A DNA stretch of 64,000 bases from Emcibacter sp. Its GTDB lineage: Bacteria > Pseudomonadota > Alphaproteobacteria > Sphingomonadales > Emcibacteraceae. Made by a program: the position numbers and the translations under genes. The stretch is from the NCBI RefSeq assembly GCF_963675455.1, contig NZ_OY776217.1:310001-374000 (forward strand), in the 5' to 3' direction. Under the pieces are notes generated by a model. The model ran no database searches. It was not told the origin of the DNA and was given only the letters and a program-made list of their open reading frames with translations. Positions 34,774-43,491 of the stretch are shown here, piece after piece (positions within the stretch are counted from its first letter, which is position 1; each line of letters begins with the position of its first letter).

Positions 34774-36132
34774 TTACTCCGCTTTCACCGCATCTCCCAT
34801 AAGGGGAATATCCAGGCTGTCCAGCGCGGCCGGGCTTCCGACCACAACCCAGAACAGACTGTCCGGCTGTAACAGGCGCTTTGCCACTCGGCTGATCTGC
34901 TCCTGGGTCACCTCGTTGATATATTCATTTCGTCGCTCAAAATAGACCGGCTCAAAGCCCAAAATCTGGGCGCCGAGCATCTGACCGGCGATGGCGTCAC
35001 TTGTCCCGAAATTCAGCGCATAGGAACCGGTCAGGTAGGTCTTGGCATCCTGCAATTCTTCCTCACTTATTCCTTCGTCACGGACCCGGCGAATTTCCTC
35101 GCGGGTCAGGGTAATGGCTTCCGCCGCCCTGGCGTTCTGCGTACCCATGCTGCCGGTGAACAGGCCGCTGTACTCCATGGGCTGAAAACCGGTGCCTATT
35201 GTATAGGCGAGGCCGTTTTCCTCCCGCACCACTTCCGCCAGACGTGACGTCAGGCCGCCGCCGCCCAGAACATAATTCATCACATAGGCCGCATACCAGT
35301 CCGGGTCCAGACGTTTGATTCCGGCATGGCCGAACAGGATCTTGGACTGGTGACCGGGATGTTCCTGCAGGTAAAGACCCGCCGGCATTTTCGGTTTTGC
35401 GTCTGTTATCCGGGCGTCGATGGCTTCATCGACCAGATCACCAAAGGCATGATCCAGAAGCTCGCCCAGTTCATCTGCGGTGACGTCACCGACCACGCTG
35501 ATCACCAGCCGGTCTTTGGTCAGCCGCTCTTCCATATAGGTCAGCAGGTCGTCACGGTTCAGGGCATTCAGAGTTTCCTCGCTACCGATAGGACTGTTGC
35601 CATAGGGATGGTCCGGGAAGGTTTTCTCACGAAATATTTCAGAAGCGATACTACCCGGGTCTTCCTTCTGGCGCAGCAGGATAGTGATCAGCTGTTGCCG
35701 GATACGATCGATGGCTTCCTGATCGAATCTTGGTTCATTCATGGCAAGCGACAACAGGTCAAAGGCCTCGTCGCGGTTTTCGGTGAGTGTTTTCAGATAA
35801 CCGCTGAAACGGTCCCGGTCAGAGGAAAATCCCAGTTTGATGGCCTTTTCCTCAAGCCGCGTCTGGAAGGCCCTGGAATCCAGGTCGCCGGCCCCTTCAT
35901 CAAGCAGACCGGACACCATGGCGGACAATCCCGCCTTGTGGGCCGGATCCTTCACTTCCCCGCCCTGGAAGGCAAAGCGCATACTGACCAGGGGAATGGT
36001 ATGGTTTTCCACCAGCCAGGCCTCAATGCCGAGCGGGCTGATGACCTTCTGGATGTCCATGGCGGCCAGCGCCCGGCCGGTCGGCAGGACAAGAACAAAG
36101 CTCAGGACAACAAGCAGGGATCTCAGTTTCAT
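34774..36132 (-). CDS. M16-family peptidase-like protein, non-catalytic subunit
   Basis: 452 residues with signal peptide MKLRSLLVVLSFVLVLPTGRALA. Two M16 (pitrilysin/processing peptidase) repeats are visible, the second with the glycine-rich loop NYVLGGGGLTSRLAEVVREENGLAYT. The zinc motif HxxEH is missing: the corresponding stretch reads AGLSAMVSGLLDEGAG. It is therefore the non-catalytic partner of the M16 protein encoded immediately upstream (4-bp overlap), together forming a periplasmic heterodimer. Confidence 0.9.
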   Translation of the reverse strand: MKLRSLLVVLSFVLVLPTGRALAAMDIQKVISPLGIEAWLVENHTIPLVSMRFAFQGGEVKDPAHKAGLSAMVSGLLDEGAGDLDSRAFQTRLEEKAIKLGFSSDRDRFSGYLKTLTENRDEAFDLLSLAMNEPRFDQEAIDRIRQQLITILLRQKEDPGSIASEIFREKTFPDHPYGNSPIGSEETLNALNRDDLLTYMEERLTKDRLVISVVGDVTADELGELLDHAFGDLVDEAIDARITDAKPKMPAGLYLQEHPGHQSKILFGHAGIKRLDPDWYAAYVMNYVLGGGGLTSRLAEVVREENGLAYTIGTGFQPMEYSGLFTGSMGTQNARAAEAITLTREEIRRVRDEGISEEELQDAKTYLTGSYALNFGTSDAIAGQMLGAQILGFEPVYFERRNEYINEVTQEQISRVAKRLLQPDSLFWVVVGSPAALDSLDIPLMGDAVKAE

Positions 36133-37535
36133 TTCACCTCTCCCGCTTCAGCAGGCGCTGCCTGTGGCAACAGGCGTCCTGTAACCGACTTCCTTTGATC
36201 AAGCACATATCGGGCGGCTTCCAGCACGTCTTCTGTGGTCACTGCCCGGATATCATCCGGCCAGTTGAGCACGTCCTCGATGGAACTGCCGGTGGTCAGC
36301 GCCTGACCGAAAATCTGCGCCATGGTGCTGTTACTGTCCCGGGCATAAATCATTTCCGCCACCAGGCCGTTTTTCACCCGGCTCAGTTCCTCGTCGGTAA
36401 TGCCCTTTTCCAGCATCTCTGCAATCACGGCATCGGTGGCCTTCTCAAGTATATCAAGCGATTCTTCCGGCGTGGCGGCAAGGCCGGGGCGCGGAATGGC
36501 ATAAAAGAGGAAGGTGTCCGGATCATAGGAAGTGGAACTATACTGGCTGCCGGCCGCCACCGCGACCCGCTGTTCGACCACAAGTTTCTGATACAGGCGA
36601 CTGGTCACACCGGAGCCCAGAATTTCCGACAGCACATCAAGGGCCGGGGCATATTGTTTTTCCCCGGCGCTGTAGCTGGGCGCATGATAGCTGCGCAGCC
36701 AGGTCGGTTGCTGGACCCGTTCATCCCGGTAATCGACACGTTTGGCTTCGGTTTGTTCCGGTTCAGCCGATCGCACCCGTTTGGGAAGCGGAGTGCCCTT
36801 GAGGGGTTGGTAATATTTATTCGCCAGGGTACGGATATGGTCCGTCGTCACATCCCCTGCCACCACAAGAATGGCATTGGCCGGATTATAATATTTGTCG
36901 TAAAAATCCCGCACATCCTTCAGGCTCAGATTCTCGAGCTCACTGCGCCAGCCGGCAATGGGAATGCCGTAAGGATGGACAGTGAATAAACTTGCCGCCA
37001 TCTGTTCCCGAAGCAAGGCCATAGGCTGGCTGTCAATCCGCATACTGCGTTCCTCAAGAACCACATCCCGCTCGGACAAAACATCCTGCTCATCCAGCAC
37101 CAGATTGACCATCCGGTCCGCTTCCAGTTCCATCATCAGCGGCAGCCGGTCAACGGCTACAGTCTGGTAATAGCCGGTGTAATCGGCGGAAGTAAAGGCA
37201 TTGTGACGGCCGCCGTTACGGGCGACGATGCGGGAATATTCGCCTTCGGCCAGTTTTTTTGTCCGCTTGAACAGCATATGTTCGAGGAAATGGGCCAGAC
37301 CGGAATGACCCTTCGGATCGTCAGCTGCACCCACATTATACCAGACCATATGGGTGACGATGGGGGCGCGATGATCGGGGATGACCACCACCTTCATGCC
37401 GTTCTCCAGCATGAAACTGTCAACGATTGGCTCCTCCGACCGCGCCGTGGCGGCAACCAGAAGAACAGTCAAAACGGCCACAGCAATGGCCGCCTTGTGT
37501 GTCAATGATTTAAGTGTGAGGGGAAATCCGGTCAT
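36129..37535 (-). CDS. M16-family zinc metallopeptidase, catalytic subunit
   Basis: 468 residues, exported (hydrophobic N-terminus ending AATARSEEP). The inverted zinc motif is intact: GLAHFLEHMLFKRTK (HxxEH), with the distal Glu in the following ELEADRMVNLVLDE region. The second half carries the substrate loop ILGSGVTSRLYQKLVVEQRVA. Partner gene downstream lacks the zinc motif, the classic active/inactive M16B pairing. Likely degrades periplasmic peptides; precise substrate unknown. Confidence 0.93.
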   Translation of the reverse strand: MTGFPLTLKSLTHKAAIAVAVLTVLLVAATARSEEPIVDSFMLENGMKVVVIPDHRAPIVTHMVWYNVGAADDPKGHSGLAHFLEHMLFKRTKKLAEGEYSRIVARNGGRHNAFTSADYTGYYQTVAVDRLPLMMELEADRMVNLVLDEQDVLSERDVVLEERSMRIDSQPMALLREQMAASLFTVHPYGIPIAGWRSELENLSLKDVRDFYDKYYNPANAILVVAGDVTTDHIRTLANKYYQPLKGTPLPKRVRSAEPEQTEAKRVDYRDERVQQPTWLRSYHAPSYSAGEKQYAPALDVLSEILGSGVTSRLYQKLVVEQRVAVAAGSQYSSTSYDPDTFLFYAIPRPGLAATPEESLDILEKATDAVIAEMLEKGITDEELSRVKNGLVAEMIYARDSNSTMAQIFGQALTTGSSIEDVLNWPDDIRAVTTEDVLEAARYVLDQRKSVTGRLLPQAAPAEAGEVK

Positions 37536-37581
37536 GATAGTCTCCCGAAGGGGGTTGCCGAGCTACAGGAGAGCGTCAGGA

Positions 37582-37794
37582 TTATTCGCCGAACAGCGCC
37601 TGGCGGGCAAGTTCCTCAGGCGTGTATGTATCGGCGACATTATCATCCCCCGGCGGACGCAGGTGATATTCCGGCGGCACCGACAAAGACGGATTTTTAA
37701 GCACCATAAACTCATCCGGGGCATTCTTGCCGCCACAGGCGGAAACCGCCATGGTCATCGCTGCCGCCCCGATTAACATCACATGTCTGATCAC
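37582..37794 (-). CDS. DUF3035 / BamF-like lipoprotein
   Basis: About 70 residues if it starts at the GTG at 37794 (AAAGGGA lies 8 bp upstream); an ATG at 37827 is in frame but has no such site. A lipobox AVSAC marks lipidation, and the short mature chain DEFMVLKNPSLSVPPEYHLRPPG matches the DUF3035 pattern found in the alphaproteobacterial BAM-complex lipoprotein BamF. It follows lspA, the signal peptidase that would process it, which is a typical alphaproteobacterial arrangement. Confidence 0.75.
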   Translation of the reverse strand: MIRHVMLIGAAAMTMAVSACGGKNAPDEFMVLKNPSLSVPPEYHLRPPGDDNVADTYTPEELARQALFGE

Positions 37795-37842
37795 CAAAAT
37801 ATTCCCTTTCAAATCACTCTCTGCCAAATCACTATCCGCCAG

Positions 37843-38337
37843 TCAGGGTGACAGTTGTTTTTCACTTTTCTTTTCGGAACTGCTGCCGAAAAAGGCCTCC
37901 CAGACCAGCAATGCCGCGCCAAGGGAAATAAAGCAGTCTGCCACATTAAACACCGCAAAGGACCAGTCGCCCAAATGAAACTGGAAAAAGTCCGCCACAG
38001 CACCGAAAACAATACGATCGTAAATGTTACCTATTGCGCCGCCAATGACAAGCCCTATTGCCACCATTGTGAGACGAGCCTGCACGGATCTGAGCCAAAA
38101 GGCCAGTACAGCGACAATCACACAGGTCATTATCACCAGAATCCAGCGTCCTGTTTCAGTCTCGGCCGAAAACAGGCTGAAGCTGACGCCGCGATTCCAG
38201 ACCATAACAACATTGAATATGGGCAATATTTCGACAACGCCCTTCTTTGCCAGCTCATAGACATCCATGAACCACCATTTACTGAGGCGATCCACCAGGA
38301 AAACCAGTGCTGCCAGTATCAGGCCGCGGGTGAACAT
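37843..38337 (-). CDS. lspA: Lipoprotein signal peptidase (signal peptidase II)
   Basis: 164 residues from the ATG at 38337, which overlaps the ileS stop (TGATG). Four membrane helices. Catalytic aspartates are in GNIYDRIVFGAVADF and FAVFNVADCFISLG, with VDRLSKWWF and VWNRGVSFSLF as further family blocks. Cleaves prolipoproteins at the lipidated Cys. Order ileS-lspA-BamF-like is conserved in many alphaproteobacteria. Confidence 0.95.
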   Translation of the reverse strand: MFTRGLILAALVFLVDRLSKWWFMDVYELAKKGVVEILPIFNVVMVWNRGVSFSLFSAETETGRWILVIMTCVIVAVLAFWLRSVQARLTMVAIGLVIGGAIGNIYDRIVFGAVADFFQFHLGDWSFAVFNVADCFISLGAALLVWEAFFGSSSEKKSEKQLSP

Positions 38338-41294
38338 CAGGCTTCTTCTTTTTCCGGAATCTCGATGCCTGAGGCGTCCACCGCCTCGGCACAGCGTCCG
38401 CAAATGTCTTCATGGCCGTCAACGGTGCCCACTTCCGGCAGAACCTGCCAGCAGCGTTCGCATTTATGGCCATCGGACAATTCCGGCACCACCGCCACAT
38501 CGGCCACATCCTCGAGGGTAAAAGCCCCTTCAGGTGCGTCTCCCTGTGCAAGGCTCGCCGCAGAGGTGATACTGATCTCGGCCAGGTCAATACCCTTGAG
38601 GGCCTCCACATAACCGCTGTCGCCGACATAGACCTTGACCCCGGCCTGCAGGCTGGAGCCGATACGTTTTTCCCGGCGTTCCACTTCCAGCGCCCCGGTA
38701 ACGACCCGGCGCAGCGTGCGGACCTTTGACCATTTTGCGGCCAGGGCCTCGTCGCGCCAGTCAGCCGGCACATCATAGAACTGCTGCAGATGCACGCTGT
38801 CCTTGTCGTCGGGATAACGCGCCTGCCAGACTTCCTCGGCGGTAAAGGCCAGAATCGGCGCCATCCAACGGGTCAGGCAATGGAAAATCGCATCCAGCAC
38901 CGTCCGTGACGCCCGGCGTCGCGATGTCATCAGCCCATCGCAATAGAGCGCATCCTTGCGGATATCGAAATAGAAGGCAGAGAGGTCGACAATGCAGAAA
39001 TTATAGAGCGCATTATACATGCGGTGGAAATTGTAATTTTCGATGCAGTCCTTGATCAGCACGTCCAGTTCGCTGAGGCGATGCAGGACCCAGCGTTCCA
39101 GTTCCGGCATTTCTGCCACATCCAGGCGTTCCTCGTCACTGAAACCGTCCAGGTTGCCGAGCAGGAAGCGCAAAGTGTTGCGGATCTTGCGGTAGGCTTC
39201 GACCTGGCCCTTGATGATATTGTCGCCGATCCGGTGATCGTTGAAATAGTCGGTTGAGGTCACCCACAGACGGATGATGTCGGCGCCATATTGATTGACC
39301 ACCTTCTGCGGATCGATGCCGTTGCCCAGGGACTTGGACATTTTCAGTCCCTTTTCATCCAGGGTAAAGCCGTGGGTCAGCACCGCCTTGTAGGGCGCGC
39401 GTCCGCGGGTGCCGCAGCTTTCCAGCAGAGACGACTGGAACCAGCCGCGATGCTGGTCGGTGCCCTCGAGATAAAGATCGGCCGGGCTCTGCAGGTCGGG
39501 CCGGTCCTCCAGCACGAAGCTGTGGGTGGAGCCTGAATCGAACCACACATCGAGGATATCCATGACCTGTTCATAGTCGTCCGGATTATAGTCGTTGCCG
39601 AGGAAACGGCTGGCGTCGCTGGAGAACCAGGCATCTGCCCCTTCCGCCTTCATGGCGTCAATGATTCGCTGGTTGACCTTTTCGTCCCTGAGCAGCTCCC
39701 CGTCGGATTTACGCACAAACAGGCTGATCGGCACGCCCCAGGCGCGCTGGCGGGAGATCACCCAGTCGGGCCGTCCCTCGACCATGGAGCGGATGCGGTT
39801 CTGGCCGGTCTGCGGAAACCATTTCACTTTTTCAATTTCGCCGAGCGCCGTCTTGCGCAGGTCGTTGGTGTCCATGCTGATGAACCACTGCGGCGTACAG
39901 CGGAAGATCACCTTGGCCTTGGAACGCCAGCTGTGCGGGTAAGAGTGTTTGAAATCGTCACTGGCCGCCAGAAGCTGTCCGGTCTCGCGCAGATCGTTAC
40001 AGATCGGGCCGTCGGACGCGACAAATTTTTTGTTGATCACATTGCCCTGGCCGCCAAGCCACAGCCAGTTGTCCCGGTAGGTACCATCGTCATTGACCGC
40101 AAAGACCGGATCAAGGCCATTTTCCTTGCACAGGGCAAAGTCATCTTCACCGTGGTCCGGTGACATATGCACCAGGCCGGTACCGGCGTCGGTGGTGACA
40201 AAATCGCCGGACAGGAACGGACGCGGCGTGGCGTAAAAGCCGCCGAGATGATGCATGGGATGACGGGCGATTGTACCGGCGAGGTCAGACCCTTTAATCA
40301 AAAAGCCCCCATCGACGGTGACAGGACCGATACTCAGGCCGATCCCTGGATGTCTTGATTCTGCGTAGCGTGAAAGCCGTTTCCCAAACTCCTCCTTGAG
40401 CGCCGAAGCAATCAGGAAGCGTTTCGTAGTTCCGCTGCAGTTACCTAGGTAGGAAAGTTCAGGATCATCAAGAAAGGTTGGTTCCTTTTCACTGTTGTTA
40501 CTGGCAAAAAACTCCACCAGTTCATACTCAACCTTAGGCCCGTAAGCCAGCGCCTGGTTGACCGGAATGGTCCAGGGGGTTGTGGTCCAGATCACCGCAT
40601 GGGCGCCGACCAGTTCCTTGATCGGGCTGTCGGTGATTTCAAAGGCCACGTCGATCTGGGTCGAGACCACATCCTGATATTCCACTTCTGCTTCCGCGAG
40701 GGCGGTTTTTTCAACCACCGACCACATGACCGGCTTGGCGCCGCGGTACAGGCCGCCGTTCATCAGGAACTTGAGCAGTTCTTCCTCGATCTTGGCTTCG
40801 GAGGCGAAATTCATGGTCAGATAGGGATTGTCCCAGTCGCCGAAAATACCGAGCCGTTTGAACTGTTCCCGCTGCACGTCAATCCAGTGGGCAGCAAAGT
40901 CGCGGCATTCCTGACGGAATTCGCTCAAAGGCACCTCGTCCTTGGATTTCTTTTTCTTGCGGTATTTCTCCTCAATCTTCCATTCGATGGGCAGGCCGTG
41001 ACAGTCCCAGCCCGGCACGTAAACCGCATCAAAGCCGGACATCTGGCGGGAGCGCACAATCACATCCTTGAGGACCTTGTTCAGCGCATGACCGATATGA
41101 ATATCGCCGTTGGCATAGGGCGGGCCGTCATGAAGGATAAATTTCTCCCGGCCCTCGCTTTCCTGGCGCAGGCGGCCGGGAATATCATTTTCCGTCCAGC
41201 GGGCGAGCCAGTCGGGTTCCCGGTTCGGCAGATTGCCCTTCATGGGGAAATCTGTTTTGGGCAGAAAGATGCTTGTGCGATAATCTTTGGTCAT
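38337..41294 (-). CDS. ileS: Isoleucyl-tRNA synthetase
   Basis: 985 residues. Class I synthetase: HIGH box GDIHIGHALNKVLKD, KMSKS box GLKMSKSLGNGI, editing domain TTTPWTIPVNQALAYG and MSPDHGEDDFALCKE, and a C-terminal zinc ribbon (CERCWQVLPE...CGRCAEAVD). Charges tRNA-Ile and hydrolyses mis-charged valine. All four zinc Cys are present. First gene of ileS-lspA-BamF, so essential translation and lipoprotein processing are co-transcribed. Confidence 0.97.
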   Translation of the reverse strand: MTKDYRTSIFLPKTDFPMKGNLPNREPDWLARWTENDIPGRLRQESEGREKFILHDGPPYANGDIHIGHALNKVLKDVIVRSRQMSGFDAVYVPGWDCHGLPIEWKIEEKYRKKKKSKDEVPLSEFRQECRDFAAHWIDVQREQFKRLGIFGDWDNPYLTMNFASEAKIEEELLKFLMNGGLYRGAKPVMWSVVEKTALAEAEVEYQDVVSTQIDVAFEITDSPIKELVGAHAVIWTTTPWTIPVNQALAYGPKVEYELVEFFASNNSEKEPTFLDDPELSYLGNCSGTTKRFLIASALKEEFGKRLSRYAESRHPGIGLSIGPVTVDGGFLIKGSDLAGTIARHPMHHLGGFYATPRPFLSGDFVTTDAGTGLVHMSPDHGEDDFALCKENGLDPVFAVNDDGTYRDNWLWLGGQGNVINKKFVASDGPICNDLRETGQLLAASDDFKHSYPHSWRSKAKVIFRCTPQWFISMDTNDLRKTALGEIEKVKWFPQTGQNRIRSMVEGRPDWVISRQRAWGVPISLFVRKSDGELLRDEKVNQRIIDAMKAEGADAWFSSDASRFLGNDYNPDDYEQVMDILDVWFDSGSTHSFVLEDRPDLQSPADLYLEGTDQHRGWFQSSLLESCGTRGRAPYKAVLTHGFTLDEKGLKMSKSLGNGIDPQKVVNQYGADIIRLWVTSTDYFNDHRIGDNIIKGQVEAYRKIRNTLRFLLGNLDGFSDEERLDVAEMPELERWVLHRLSELDVLIKDCIENYNFHRMYNALYNFCIVDLSAFYFDIRKDALYCDGLMTSRRRASRTVLDAIFHCLTRWMAPILAFTAEEVWQARYPDDKDSVHLQQFYDVPADWRDEALAAKWSKVRTLRRVVTGALEVERREKRIGSSLQAGVKVYVGDSGYVEALKGIDLAEISITSAASLAQGDAPEGAFTLEDVADVAVVPELSDGHKCERCWQVLPEVGTVDGHEDICGRCAEAVDASGIEIPEKEEA

Positions 41295-41415
41295 GTCCGT
41301 CTTTTCTTATTTTCAGGGCTTAGGATGCGGGCCGAAAAACGTCACTTTGTAGCAAGGGTTGTCGCCCGGTGTCGAGCCTTTTTCGCGTGGACGGCATGAT
41401 TCGGGCGATTAAATC

Positions 41416-42405
41416 CTACAGATAGTCATCAAGGCGCGGCATCGGGATATAATCCTGCCTGTTTTCCGGTTTTTCAAGCAGCTCCCGCGCAGTTCGGCAG
41501 TCCAGTTCAATCTGCGCTTTCAGCGCTTCCAGACCATCAAATTTTTTCTCTTCGCGGATAAAATCCACAAACGCCACCTTCACCGGATGGTCATAAATAT
41601 GATCGTCGAAATCGAATAGATGCACCTCCAGCAGCACATCCTTTTTGTCAAAGGTCGGACGACGCCCCACATTGGCGACCCCCTGCCAGACCTCTCCCCC
41701 TTCAATGAGGACCCGAACCGCATAGACCCCGGCCAGCGGCTTCAGATACCCGTCCATGGAAATATTGGCGGTCGGAAAGCCGATGGTCCGGCCCCGCTGG
41801 TCGCCCTGGATCACATGGCCTTCCACGCACCACCAGTGGCCAAGCCGGTCCGCCACCTCGCGCACCCGCCCCATTCGCAGGCTTTCGCGAATATTGGTCG
41901 AGGAATAGATATGATCGCCTTCCATCACCTTCTCCACAATCGTCAGGCCGAATTGTTCCATCTCGCTGAGCCACGCCAGCACATCCGTGCCGCCGCCGCG
42001 GCCTGCGCCAAACCGGTAGTCATAGCCGGTCACCACATGCAGGGCGCCAATTTTGTCACAGATGATATCGAGAACAAAGTCCTGAGCCGGCATTCTGGAC
42101 AGCTCGGCATCAAACGGAAGAGTGAACAGCTGATCGACGCCGAAGGCTTCCAGGAGATGGGCCTTGGTGCGGAAGGAGGTCAGGCGAAAATCTTCCTGGC
42201 CCGGATTGAAAAAGGTGCGCGGATGCGGCTCGACGGTCAGCACCGACAGGGTGGCATTCATTTCACGGGCGATACGGCCGGCCTCGGCAATGACAATCTG
42301 GTGTCCCCGGTGAAAGCCGTCGAAGTTGCCCAGGGCAATGACAGAACCTTTGCAGATATCCGGTATATCGTCATAATGCCTGAATATTTTCATTCGCGAT
42401 TTCAC
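41416..42405 (-). CDS. ribF: Bifunctional riboflavin kinase / FAD synthetase
   Basis: 329 residues; MKIFRHYDDIPD at 42393 is an alternative start. N-terminal FAD synthetase with GNFDGFHRGHQIVI (the nucleotidyltransferase HxGH-type box) and FSSTNIRESLRMG (ISSTxIR-like). C-terminal riboflavin kinase with GRTIGFPTANI, GVANVGRRPTF and VHLFDFDDHIYD. Makes FMN and FAD for flavoenzymes. Lies between ileS and the MaoC-type gene on the same strand. Confidence 0.95.
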   Translation of the reverse strand: MKSRMKIFRHYDDIPDICKGSVIALGNFDGFHRGHQIVIAEAGRIAREMNATLSVLTVEPHPRTFFNPGQEDFRLTSFRTKAHLLEAFGVDQLFTLPFDAELSRMPAQDFVLDIICDKIGALHVVTGYDYRFGAGRGGGTDVLAWLSEMEQFGLTIVEKVMEGDHIYSSTNIRESLRMGRVREVADRLGHWWCVEGHVIQGDQRGRTIGFPTANISMDGYLKPLAGVYAVRVLIEGGEVWQGVANVGRRPTFDKKDVLLEVHLFDFDDHIYDHPVKVAFVDFIREEKKFDGLEALKAQIELDCRTARELLEKPENRQDYIPMPRLDDYL

Positions 42406-42450
42406 ATATCCTACAGATCAGCTGGCCGGGCTGAACATTTTATGCCTTCA

Positions 42451-42885
42451 TCATCCTCTGGCGGGGACCATCATCAACGCATCCCCTTCCATAACAACAT
42501 CGTCATCAACTGTACACACGCAATGCAGTTTTACACGCTTTTTTTCCATAATAACGTCTTCCACCGTCACCCGGGCCGTAACCGTATCGCCAATTCTGAC
42601 CGGCGCCCTGAACTTCAGGTTCTGGGACATATAGATGGCGCCCGGTCCGGGCAGTTCCGTGCCCAGCACAGCTGAAATGATGCCGGCGGTCAGCATGCCG
42701 TGGGCAATGCGACCTTTAAACATGGTGGTGGCAGCATATTCTTCGTCCAGATGAAGGGGATTCGCATCACCTGTCACCTCAGCAAAACATGTTATATCTT
42801 TCTCGGAAACGGTTTTTTTCAGATAGGCGGTCTGGCCCGGGGCCAGATCCTCGACAAAATACTTCACAAAACCTGACACAGGCAA
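42451..42885 (-). CDS. MaoC-family (R)-enoyl-CoA hydratase
   Basis: 144 residues forming a single hot-dog domain. The hydratase-2 motif is visible as FAEVTGDANPLHLDEEYAATTMFKGRIAHGML, containing the catalytic Asp and His, followed by GPGAIYMSQNLKFRAPVRIGDTV. Members with this size resemble PhaJ, hydrating trans-2-enoyl-CoA to (R)-3-hydroxyacyl-CoA, for PHA or fatty-acid pathways. No pha genes in the window, so the pathway is open. Confidence 0.88.
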   Translation of the reverse strand: MPVSGFVKYFVEDLAPGQTAYLKKTVSEKDITCFAEVTGDANPLHLDEEYAATTMFKGRIAHGMLTAGIISAVLGTELPGPGAIYMSQNLKFRAPVRIGDTVTARVTVEDVIMEKKRVKLHCVCTVDDDVVMEGDALMMVPARG

Positions 42886-42990
42886 CTCCCTAAAAACAAG
42901 AAAAAACTAATATATATACTTGATAGGCGGTCTTATTTTTTGCAGCGCACCATATACTAATGTAAAAAAAAACAAAAGCCCCCTGTTCTA

Positions 42991-43005
42991 TTAACCCTTT
43001 TTTTA
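42991..43005. promoter_or_regulatory. Near-match CtrA box upstream of cheY
   Basis: TTAACCCTTTTTTTA differs from TTAA-N7-TTAA by one base and lies about 100 bp upstream of the cheY start. CtrA controls motility genes in many alphaproteobacteria. The match is weak because the site is embedded in a T tract. Confidence 0.2.
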
Positions 43006-43104
43006 GTCCCTGTGGATAGGTTGTATCGGGTAAGTGTCCGGAATGACCGGATATTGCATGTAGTAAAGATTTCCAACCTGTTAGCTTGAGGAGCGGGGAA
43101 TATA

Positions 43105-43491
43105 ATGGCTGTAGAAATGTCAATGCCTATCCTGATCGTGGATGATTATAAGACCATGTTGCGTATTATCAGGAACCTGTTGAAACAGCTGGGCTTCCAG
43201 AATGTGGATGAAGCCAGCGACGGTTCAGAAGCCCTGAACAAAATGCGGTCCAAGAACTATGGTCTGGTCATTTCCGACTGGAATATGGAACCGATGACCG
43301 GATATGAACTTCTGAAAGAAGTACGTGCCGATGAAATGCTGAAGGCTGTGCCCTTCATCATGGTTACTGCTGAATCAAAGACAGATAACGTGATCGCGGC
43401 CAAAAAAGCCGGCGTGAACAATTATATCGTCAAACCGTTCAATGCAGCGACCCTGAAACAGAAACTGGTTACTGTTCTCGGAGACTTCTGA
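43105..43491 (+). CDS. cheY: CheY-like chemotaxis response regulator
   Basis: 128 residues, a single receiver domain. Acidic pocket Asp13/Asp14 (ILIVDDYKTM), phosphoacceptor Asp58 in SDWNMEPMTGYEL, Thr88 (MVTAE) and Lys110 (VKPFNAATL). The SDWNM motif is the same as in enteric CheY and favours a true motor-binding CheY over a generic regulator. GAGGAGCGGGG is its ribosome site. The stop overlaps the cheZ start by one base, so both are co-produced. Confidence 0.92.
   Translation: MAVEMSMPILIVDDYKTMLRIIRNLLKQLGFQNVDEASDGSEALNKMRSKNYGLVISDWNMEPMTGYELLKEVRADEMLKAVPFIMVTAESKTDNVIAAKKAGVNNYIVKPFNAATLKQKLVTVLGDF

Noticed and set aside
38279..38776. Minus-strand frame overlapping the 3' end of ileS and extending to lspA
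   Set aside because: Alternative reading frame of the ileS C-terminal zinc ribbon; ileS and lspA explain the DNA.
43036..43050. Short dyad TCCGG-AATGA-CCGGA upstream of cheY
   Set aside because: Five-bp arms only; expected often by chance in GC-rich DNA.
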